Source: JAJVIP01 sp964405835 (GTDB taxonomy: Bacteria; Elusimicrobiota; Elusimicrobia; F11). Taken from it: 12,292 nt of DNA. The DNA is taken from contig CAYOPN010000058.1 of NCBI GenBank assembly GCA_964405835.1, positions 1 through 12,292 on the forward strand, given 5' to 3'. Shown piece by piece: positions 1 through 5,374 of this stretch (positions are counted from its first letter, which is position 1; each line of letters starts with the position of its first letter). A program made the position numbers and the translations under genes. The notes beneath the pieces are model-generated. The model made no database searches and was not told the origin of the DNA. It saw nothing but the letters and a program-made list of their open reading frames with translations.

Positions 1-810
1 CACACCAACGAAATAACCTTTCACGCCATATTCACCATTCAAGAGCACCGCACAAGGCAGGATCTTTTTCTTGTCGAGCAGGATCGCTTCAATCATTTCG
101 CAGACCGATACGGCCGGCGCGTAATAAGCCGAGCCTTTTTCGAGAAGTTTTACGATCTCGGCGCCGCCGTCGCGGGTGCGCTGCATGATGGCGGTCACTT
201 TTTCAGCCGGGAGGAATTCGGAAAGCGGAATACCGGACACTGTGGTGAAACGCGGCAGCGGAACCATGGTATCGCCATGACCACCGAGCACAAAGCCGTC
301 AACATTCTCAACCGACACTTTCAATTCTTCGGCGATAAACGCCTTCATGCGGGCCGAGTCGAGCACGCCCGCCATGCCGAGCACGCGTTCGCGCGGAAAG
401 CCAGTGGCGCGCTGGAGCACCGTGCACATGGCGTCCAATGGGTTGCTCACCACAATAACCAGGGAGTTGGGGGCGGCGTCTTTGATTTTCTTGCCGACTT
501 CACCGACGATCTTCGCGTTGATCGCTAGAAGGTCGTCGCGCGACATGCCGGGTTTGCGTGGCACGCCGGCCGTCACAACCACAATGTCCGAACCTTTCAC
601 GAGAGCCCAATCCGTGCCGCCGGAAATGTGCGTGCTGTAACCGTATACCGGTCCCGCTTCCAGCATGTCGAGCGCTTTGCCGGCGGGCATGCCGCCGGTT
701 TCCGGAATATCAATCAATACAACGTCCGCCAAATTGGTGAGCGCCACCGCCTGCGCCAGCGACGCGCCGACATTTCCCGCTCCAACAATCGTTACTTTCT
801 TCCGTGACAT
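1..810 (-). CDS. mdh: Malate dehydrogenase, NAD-dependent (partial, C-terminus off the window)
   Basis: Interconverts malate and oxaloacetate in the cytoplasm. The first 270 residues are visible; the family is about 310, so roughly 40 C-terminal residues lie beyond position 1. Seen in the sequence: the Rossmann motif GAGNVG at residues 10-15, Asp34 at the end of strand 2 (NAD rather than NADP preference), the substrate loop with Arg85 and Arg91 in VPRKPGMSRDDLL, Asn123 in SNPLD, Asp151 and Arg154 in VLDSAR, and the catalytic His178 in GGHGDTMVPL. In the LDH/MDH superfamily, Arg at the position of Arg85 (Gln in lactate dehydrogenases) marks malate/oxaloacetate specificity, so this belongs to the LDH-like MDH group. 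The start is fixed by GGAGGG (817-822) six bases before ATG. The upstream secreted-protein gene is co-directional, 132 bp away. The korAB genes lie two genes further upstream, which fits a TCA-type dicarboxylate segment. Confidence 0.96.
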   Translation of the reverse strand, partial: MSRKKVTIVGAGNVGASLAQAVALTNLADVVLIDIPETGGMPAGKALDMLEAGPVYGYSTHISGGTDWALVKGSDIVVVTAGVPRKPGMSRDDLLAINAKIVGEVGKKIKDAAPNSLVIVVSNPLDAMCTVLQRATGFPRERVLGMAGVLDSARMKAFIAEELKVSVENVDGFVLGGHGDTMVPLPRFTTVSGIPLSEFLPAEKVTAIMQRTRDGGAEIVKLLEKGSAYYAPAVSVCEMIEAILLDKKKILPCAVLLNGEYGVKGYFVGV

Positions 811-816
811 AATTAT

Positions 817-822
817 CCCTCC
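817..822 (-). promoter_or_regulatory. Ribosome binding site of mdh
   Basis: GGAGGG on the minus strand, six bases before the mdh ATG (808-810). It settles the start codon of a gene whose other end is not visible. Confidence 0.85.
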
Positions 823-833
823 GATTATTCGTC

Positions 834-869
834 ACACTACATCCTCATTAATTAATCAGGTTGTAGTGT
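834..869. repeat. Inverted repeat in the mdh leader
   Basis: ACACTACA (834-841) pairs perfectly with TGTAGTGT (862-869). The 20-nt spacer contains the palindrome ATTAATTAAT. It lies 24-59 bases upstream of the mdh start, just upstream of the ribosome binding site. It could be an operator or a leader stem. No T-tract follows in the mdh direction, so it is not an intrinsic terminator. Function is not shown. Confidence 0.4.
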
Positions 870-905
870 CTCTATTATTTTCGCACCAGAGCGATTCCTG
901 GTAGA

Positions 906-937
906 GATCCCCGATTGAGACATTCGGGGATGACGGC
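906..937 (+). repeat. 32-nt palindromic repeat, copy A
   Basis: An 8-bp stem, ATCCCCGA (907-914) with TCGGGGAT (924-931), encloses a 9-nt loop and is followed by the tail GACGGC. It ends five bases after the stop codon of the secreted-protein gene (read on the minus strand). It matches copy B at 26 of 32 positions, including one compensated stem pair (C-G here, T-A in B). No T-tract follows on either strand, so it is a REP-like repeat rather than a terminator. Confidence 0.75.
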
Positions 938-942
938 TTTGG

Positions 943-1749
943 TTAATTAAATTTGACGTTGGCCGTTTGCGTGGCCGAGCCCTGCTTGGTTTTTACCGAA
1001 ATGGTCCAGACGTACGTCTTGTCTTTGTCGATGTAATGCGCTTCGACGGGAATAACGATGGATTTTCCACCCTTCAAAGGAACAAACAACGATTGATGAT
1101 CATAAGTAAAGGTGTAGCGGGGCACGTCGTTTAAACCCGTGTGACGTCCTTGTTTCCAAAAACCAAGTTTGGGATCGGATTTCACTTCGACCGAAATATT
1201 CCATACGGATGACGTGCTGTTAATGACCAACTCAAGGTTGAATTTGGATTTGCGCAGCGAATTTGACTTCAATGCGATAACGCCGGACTCCACCGGCGAA
1301 CCGTCAATTTTGAAAGCGAACATCCCCTCCATCCCCGGGGAACTGACCGAGGAAACCGAAACGGCCTCGACCGGAACGGCCGCTTGCGGCAAGAACGCCA
1401 GAACAGCCTGGGATTTGATTTTGTGCGTGTTCTGCAAATCGTTGCTCGTCAGCGGTTCGGTCAATTTCATTACGGCCAAATCCAAGTCATTATCGAGACG
1501 GACGAGACTGGCTTTATAAACGCTGTTGCCAACAGGACCAATGTACAGGTTTCCCCCCGATTTCATCGCCAGCGAGGCCGGAACAAGAACGCCTTCCGTC
1601 ACCACGCTAGCAATCGTGAATTTGCCCGCCTTTACGGCCGCTTCGTTCTCATAAACCAGCGCCACTTGCGCCGCAGAAACAAACCCCACTGCTACCAGAA
1701 GAATAGAGATTCCCGATAGAAACATTCGGGAATGACGAATTTTTTTCAT
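943..1749 (-). CDS. Secreted protein with a degenerate trypsin-like N-terminal region
   Basis: 268 residues. Residues 1-27 look like a Sec signal peptide: MKK, a hydrophobic stretch ISILLVAVGFVSA, cleavage near A26/A27. Residues about 50-98 resemble the N-terminal barrel of HtrA/trypsin-like proteases: a strand pattern ending in VYKASLVRLDNDLDLAVMKL (77-96), like the family's 'A.lv..D...DLAvLKv' element that carries the catalytic Asp. There is no TNxHV-type histidine motif and no GNSGGP serine motif, so no protease activity is expected. Residues 165-268 are beta-rich with no recognised motif. The ATG overlaps the stop of the preceding gene (ATGA at 1746-1749), indicating translational coupling; GGAG lies ten bases upstream. 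Repeat copy B encodes residues about 4-14, and copy A follows the stop. The gene is real by context and signal peptide; the protease resemblance is an inference, and function is unknown. Confidence 0.8.
   Translation of the reverse strand: MKKIRHSRMFLSGISILLVAVGFVSAAQVALVYENEAAVKAGKFTIASVVTEGVLVPASLAMKSGGNLYIGPVGNSVYKASLVRLDNDLDLAVMKLTEPLTSNDLQNTHKIKSQAVLAFLPQAAVPVEAVSVSSVSSPGMEGMFAFKIDGSPVESGVIALKSNSLRKSKFNLELVINSTSSVWNISVEVKSDPKLGFWKQGRHTGLNDVPRYTFTYDHQSLFVPLKGGKSIVIPVEAHYIDKDKTYVWTISVKTKQGSATQTANVKFN
1708..1739 (+). repeat. 32-nt palindromic repeat, copy B, inside a coding sequence
   Basis: Stem ATTCCCGA (1709-1716) with TCGGGAAT (1726-1733), 9-nt loop, tail GACGAA. Same orientation and length as copy A. 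It lies wholly inside the secreted-protein gene and codes, on the opposite strand, for part of the n-region and start of the hydrophobic core of the signal peptide (around RHSRMFLSGI). Its length would not preserve frame by itself (32 = 3x10+2), so the host reading frame must have adjusted or the original insertion was a different length. Confidence 0.75.
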
Positions 1750-2318
1750 TTCTTGGGTCTCCAGTTCGGCGGGAATTTTACGGTCGCCTTAAATTCAAAT
1801 CCTTCGGCAGCTTTTAACAAATGTGGAATACGATCAGGCGGGTTTGGAATTTCATGTTCCAGCTTCTCGCGCAACGCGGCGAGATCGTCGAGGAATTGGT
1901 CGAGCGGCACGTCTTTGAAAGACAATTCGAGACCTTCGCGGATCTTGCGCGCGACCGCGGGGGCAGCGCCGCCGGTGCCGATCGTGAAACGGAGGCGGCC
2001 TTTATCGAATAATGAAACGTTGACCACGTCGCAATAGGCAGGCTGGTCGATGGCGCAGAGCAGCACGCGCTTCTCTTTGCAGCGCGCGGCCACCTGCTTG
2101 GTTTGTTCGGGATTATCCTTCGGGCAATAGACCACAAAAAATTGGTCGGTGATCTGGTCGACTTTGAATTTGTCAGGAGTTGTGACCGTGACATCAGCGC
2201 CGGCGTCTTTGAGGCGCTCGGACTTCTGCTTGGCTTCCTTATCATTAGCGGCGCCAATCACCAGGCACTTTTTGTTTTGGACGTTCAGTCCGGCAGGAAA
2301 GTAGTTATGTTTTTTCAT
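1746..2318 (-). CDS. Precorrin-2 dehydrogenase / siroheme synthase N-terminal-like protein
   Basis: 190 residues, the size of stand-alone Met8p/CysG-N type precorrin-2 dehydrogenases, which oxidise precorrin-2 to sirohydrochlorin with NAD+ and may insert Fe2+. Seen: an N-terminal Rossmann region (KKCLVIGAANDKEAKQKSERL, 16-36), then CAIDQP (88-93) whose Asp91 matches the catalytic/chelatase Asp of the family's NVVD element, then FTIGTGGAAPAVARKIREGLE (111-131), the hallmark 's.GGkSPalArriRe.lE' block. Odd: the usual GGG.VA nucleotide loop reads GAANDKEA, keeping only the first Gly, so NAD binding may be altered. Residues about 156-190 form an extra basic tail ending in PNWRPKK. No Shine-Dalgarno is obvious before ATG. 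It follows the korB terminator by about 30 bp and overlaps the next gene by four bases. Confidence 0.8.
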   Translation of the reverse strand: MKKHNYFPAGLNVQNKKCLVIGAANDKEAKQKSERLKDAGADVTVTTPDKFKVDQITDQFFVVYCPKDNPEQTKQVAARCKEKRVLLCAIDQPAYCDVVNVSLFDKGRLRFTIGTGGAAPAVARKIREGLELSFKDVPLDQFLDDLAALREKLEHEIPNPPDRIPHLLKAAEGFEFKATVKFPPNWRPKK

Positions 2319-2348
2319 ATTAATGGTGAGGCTTGTCGAACCAAATAA

Positions 2349-2383
2349 AAAGGCCCCGTCTCATTTTTATGAAACGGGGCCTT
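2349..2383 (-). terminator. Intrinsic terminator of the korAB unit
   Basis: On the minus strand a 9-bp GC-rich stem (2374-2382 with 2351-2359, core GGCCCCGT/ACGGGGCC) is followed by TTTTTATTT. It begins 23 bases after the korB stop. On the plus strand only TTT follows, so it acts mainly leftward. It separates kor transcription from the siroheme-like gene. Confidence 0.9.
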
Positions 2384-2405
2384 TGGCTGCAATTGTTAGC
2401 GGTGT

Positions 2406-3296
2406 TTACCGGAAGCTGTCGTAAAGCGAGTTCCAGTCCTCGTTCTTGATGCCAAGCTTCTGCTTGGCCGGAGAACCGAACTCGTAAGCGGCTTCGACTT
2501 CTTCGTAGACCGGCTTGTCGACTTCATAGAACACGCCGAGCGGAATGCGGGTCTCCCACTCCATGGACTTCTTGAGGGCGAGTTCGAAGTTGTTCACATC
2601 ATGCCCTTCGTCTTCGAGTTTGTAGACCTTGTCGCGGAACCAGGAATAGGTGTTGAGCTTGTTGTACGTCACGCACGGGCTCATGACGACCACGAGCGAG
2701 AAGCCTTTGTGCTGGATCGCGCGTTCCATGGTCTTGGTCAATCCCGCGCCATCGCCGGAGAAACCGCGCGCCACGAACGAAGCGCCGGCCATCAAGGCCA
2801 CGCCTTCGGGGTTGAACGGAAATTCCAGGTTGCCTTGCGGCGTGGATTTCGTTTTGTGCATGCGGGCGGTCGTCGGAGACGCTTGGCCCGTGGTCAAACC
2901 GTAGATTTGGTTGTTCATCACGATGTAGGTGATGTTCACGTTGCGGCGCATGGCGTGGATGAAATGTCCGACGCCGATGCCGAAACCGTCGCCGTCGCCA
3001 CCCGTCGAAACGACGGTGAGGTCCGGGTTGCCGAGTTTCATGCCGGTCGCCACCGCGATGCCGCGGCCGTGAAGGCTATGGAAACCATAGGAACGGATGA
3101 AACCCGGAAGGTTCGAGGAGCAGCCGATACCGGAAACGACCATCAGGTCTTTCGGTTGGATGCCGCTGTTGGATGCCGCTTTCTGAAGGGCGTTCAGGAC
3201 GCCGAAATCTCCACATCCCGGGCACCAGTCCGGTGAAACTTTGGATTTGAACCCTGCGAGCGGTGTGGCGGTTGGTGTAGCAGTAGCTTCGGTCAT
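2406..3296 (-). CDS. korB: 2-oxoacid:ferredoxin oxidoreductase, beta subunit (KorB-like)
   Basis: 296 residues. This is the thiamine-diphosphate and [4Fe-4S] subunit of the two-subunit enzymes that decarboxylate 2-oxoglutarate (or other 2-oxoacids) to acyl-CoA with ferredoxin as acceptor, a reversible step. Seen: WCPGCG at 24-29 giving Cys25 and Cys28, Cys59 in GIGCSS, and Cys208 in SPCVTYN. These four cysteines match the spacing of the cluster ligands in Sulfolobus 2-oxoacid oxidoreductase. The TPP/Mg motif is GGDGDG (99-104), completed by MNNQIYGLT (127-135). The start sits 12 bases after the korA stop, with AAGGAGA (3304-3310) overlapping that stop, so the two are co-translated. No separate delta (ferredoxin) or gamma gene is next to it. 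The exact substrate (2-oxoglutarate, pyruvate or broad) cannot be settled by eye. Confidence 0.93.
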   Translation of the reverse strand: MTEATATPTATPLAGFKSKVSPDWCPGCGDFGVLNALQKAASNSGIQPKDLMVVSGIGCSSNLPGFIRSYGFHSLHGRGIAVATGMKLGNPDLTVVSTGGDGDGFGIGVGHFIHAMRRNVNITYIVMNNQIYGLTTGQASPTTARMHKTKSTPQGNLEFPFNPEGVALMAGASFVARGFSGDGAGLTKTMERAIQHKGFSLVVVMSPCVTYNKLNTYSWFRDKVYKLEDEGHDVNNFELALKKSMEWETRIPLGVFYEVDKPVYEEVEAAYEFGSPAKQKLGIKNEDWNSLYDSFR

Positions 3297-3303
3297 TGAA
3301 ATT

Positions 3304-3310
3304 TCTCCTT
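3304..3310 (-). promoter_or_regulatory. Ribosome binding site of korB, overlapping the korA stop
   Basis: AAGGAGA on the minus strand, seven bases before the korB ATG. Its first two bases are shared with the korA TAA (3309-3311). This arrangement favours coupled, stoichiometric production of the two subunits. Confidence 0.85.
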
Positions 3311-5150
3311 AACGAGCGCCTGCGAGCTCGGCGACTTTTTTCGGCGCCGCTTTTCCGCTCATGCAGGACTCAACTTCGGCGAGGAGGCCTTCAAACGTAT
3401 AAGGTTCCCCGTCGTATTTGTTGATGAAATGGTTCATTAGATAGCCGGTCTCCATGCGGATGAGCTTGGCCATCTGCGAAGTGAAGTTCACTTCGATGTT
3501 GATGGTCTTCTTGGCCGCGTTGAGCAGTTTCGACGTCTCTTCGGCGTGGATCGGGTACACGGTGCGGAAGTGCACGTGGTTGACCGATTTGCCTTTCTTC
3601 TCGAGGGCCAAACGGACTTCTTCAATAATCTGCCAAGTGGAACCCCAACCGACCAACGTAACGTCCGCTGACTTCGGTCCGGCTGTTATTGGGCCCTTGG
3701 TGTCTTTCTCGATGCCCGCTTGTTTGCGCATGCGCTTGTTCATCATCATGACGCGGGTCGCTTCGTCGGTGAACACGTCCGAGATAACAATGCCTTCTTC
3801 ATCGTGCTCGTCCGAGGCGGCCGTGAACAGCGTGTTTTCGGTGCCGGGGAGCGCGCGGGGCGAAACGCCGCTCGGCGTGTCTTTGAAGCGAAGATAATCG
3901 CCCGGGTTGCGGTCCAAGTTGAATTTGTCTTTTGTCGTCAGTGCCGGGTCGGAGGCTTTCCACTCGGTGACGATTTCGCCGCGTTCAATTTTGATGTTCG
4001 GGTTAACGAGTCCATCATCCATGGTTTCGGCATGTTCGGAAAGGAAGAGATCGGAGACGAGGAGGACGGGGGTTTGATACTTGTCGGCGAGGTTCAAGGC
4101 ATCGACGGTCGCGTGGTAACAATCATCCACGCTAATCGGCGCGATAATCGCCTTCGGGTAATCGCCTTGTCCGGCCCCAAAATCCTGCCACAAGTCCGCT
4201 TGTTCGGTCTTGGTTGGAAGGCCCGTGGAAGGACCGCCGCGCATGACGTGCGCCACAACACAAGGTGTCTCGGTCATCGCCGCCAAACCAATAGCCTCGG
4301 TCATGAGCGCGAATCCGCCGCCGGAGGTACCGGTCATCGACCGGCAGCCGACATGGCCGGCGCCGACGGTGGAGGCCATCGCCGCAATCTCGTCTTCCAT
4401 CTGTTTCATGACGAGACCGTATTTGGAACCGCGAGGTGCCAGCCAGTGCATGATGCTGGACGCCGGGGTCATTGGGTAAGCGCTGTAAAATTTAACGCCG
4501 CCGGTCAAAGCGCCGAAAGCGATCATGGCGTTGCCGGTCGCGATGGCGCGTTTCTTGCCGTCGCCTTTCATCTTGATGTCGAGGGGTTTGAAATTGGATT
4601 TCGCAAATTCCGCGCCCTTGCCGGCCAACTTGATGTTGAGTTCGGCGATTTCGCTCTTCTTCGAACCGAAGATGGACTTGATGGCGCCTTCGTACACGGA
4701 CCAATCGAGGCCCAAAAGGTGGATAAGCGCGCCGGAGTCGACGGTGTTCTGCATGACGGGGTTGCGGCCGAATTCTTTGGTGAGTTCTTCTACGGGGATG
4801 GCAATGACTTGGACGTTTTTGCGGATGGTGATGCCTTCGAGCTTGATCTTGTCTTTGTTGAAAATGATCGCTCCGCCTTCGGTGACTTTTGCTGCATGGC
4901 GGTCAATGGTGTCTTGGTTGAGGGCCACGAGCACATTTGGTTCATCGCCTTGGGAGAGGACCTTGTCTCCGCCGCCGATCTGGACTTGGTAGTAAACGTG
5001 TCCGCCGCGGATGACCGATTGGTAGCTGTTGTAAGCAAAAACCCAGAGGCCCATGCGGGAAGCGGTCTTACAGAAAATGTCTCCGGTGGAGGCGATACCA
5101 TCGCCGGCGGCACCACCGATCCATACTACGGCGCGATCTTTTGTAGCCAT
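3309..5150 (-). CDS. korA: 2-oxoacid:ferredoxin oxidoreductase, fused gamma-alpha subunit (KorA-like)
   Basis: 613 residues. Residues about 1-195 are the gamma domain: GGAAGDGI at 12-19 and SYQSVIRGGHVYYQV at 42-56. Residues about 200-600 are the alpha domain: YPMTPAS at 225-231 (the conserved YPITP CoA/substrate motif), Glu254 region in QMEDEIAAMAS (250-260), TGTSGGGFALMTEA at 273-286 and RGGPSTGLPTKTEQADL at 304-320. The fusion and length match the Sulfolobus-type two-subunit enzymes (about 630 residues) rather than four-subunit KorDABC. With KorB it forms a cytoplasmic enzyme that exchanges electrons with ferredoxin. AAGGAGA (5161-5167) precedes ATG by about ten bases. The TPR gene upstream is co-directional but 223 bp away across a palindrome cluster. 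It ends in TAA, followed by korB. Confidence 0.94.
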   Translation of the reverse strand: MATKDRAVVWIGGAAGDGIASTGDIFCKTASRMGLWVFAYNSYQSVIRGGHVYYQVQIGGGDKVLSQGDEPNVLVALNQDTIDRHAAKVTEGGAIIFNKDKIKLEGITIRKNVQVIAIPVEELTKEFGRNPVMQNTVDSGALIHLLGLDWSVYEGAIKSIFGSKKSEIAELNIKLAGKGAEFAKSNFKPLDIKMKGDGKKRAIATGNAMIAFGALTGGVKFYSAYPMTPASSIMHWLAPRGSKYGLVMKQMEDEIAAMASTVGAGHVGCRSMTGTSGGGFALMTEAIGLAAMTETPCVVAHVMRGGPSTGLPTKTEQADLWQDFGAGQGDYPKAIIAPISVDDCYHATVDALNLADKYQTPVLLVSDLFLSEHAETMDDGLVNPNIKIERGEIVTEWKASDPALTTKDKFNLDRNPGDYLRFKDTPSGVSPRALPGTENTLFTAASDEHDEEGIVISDVFTDEATRVMMMNKRMRKQAGIEKDTKGPITAGPKSADVTLVGWGSTWQIIEEVRLALEKKGKSVNHVHFRTVYPIHAEETSKLLNAAKKTINIEVNFTSQMAKLIRMETGYLMNHFINKYDGEPYTFEGLLAEVESCMSGKAAPKKVAELAGAR

Positions 5151-5272
5151 ATGAAGTGAGTCTCCTTGAGATTATTACCCCTGAGGCAAGTCATTCATCG
5201 AGAGTCCTTTGATGAGGGCGGCCCGTCGTTGGGCTTAGCGGGGAGGAAATTGAGGGCCGGAACCTACAATAA

Positions 5273-5304
5273 CGACGGAAGTGTTGTCAAACTGGCTTCC
5301 GTCG
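5273..5304. repeat. Inverted repeat abutting repeat copy D
   Basis: CGACGGAAG (5273-5281) pairs with CTTCCGTCG (5296-5304) across 14 nt. The right arm includes the GACGG tail of copy D. Together with copies D and C it makes three consecutive possible hairpins between the TPR gene and korA. Confidence 0.6.
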
Positions 5305-5329
5305 CCCTGGAATGTCTTAATCCAGGGTC
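5298..5329 (-). repeat. 32-nt palindromic repeat, copy D (inverted orientation)
   Basis: Read on the minus strand, CCCTGGA (5327-5321) pairs with TCCAGGG (5311-5305) around a 9-nt loop ending GACAT, with tail GACGGA. It matches copy A at 23 of 32 positions. Six of the nine differences form three compensated stem pairs, so the stem is conserved while its sequence changes. Confidence 0.7.
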
Positions 5330-5342
5330 CATTATAAAAGTG

Positions 5343-5374
5343 GATCCCGGCTTACTACTTGCCGGGATGACGGC
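5343..5374 (+). repeat. 32-nt palindromic repeat, copy C
   Basis: Perfect 8-bp stem ATCCCGGC (5344-5351) with GCCGGGAT (5361-5368), 9-nt loop, tail GACGGC as in copy A. Its last base is the last base of the TPR gene's stop codon. It faces copy D across a 13-nt gap. 24 of 32 positions match copy A, with two compensated stem pairs. Confidence 0.72.

Noticed and set aside
2320..2343. TTCGACAAGCC-like string resembling a common intergenic repeat
   Set aside because: Only one short copy is present here and it forms no convincing stem.
3720..5159. A 479-codon open frame on the plus strand antisense to korA
   Set aside because: It has no motifs or ribosome binding site and mirrors a strongly conserved gene with GC-biased third positions; it is a shadow.
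5187..5193. TAATAAT on the minus strand upstream of korA as a -10 box
   Set aside because: It sits too close to the ribosome binding site and has no matching -35 element at normal spacing.
906..5374. CRISPR array or terminators as explanation for the palindromic repeats
   Set aside because: Spacing is irregular, orientation is mixed, and no T-tracts follow the stems.
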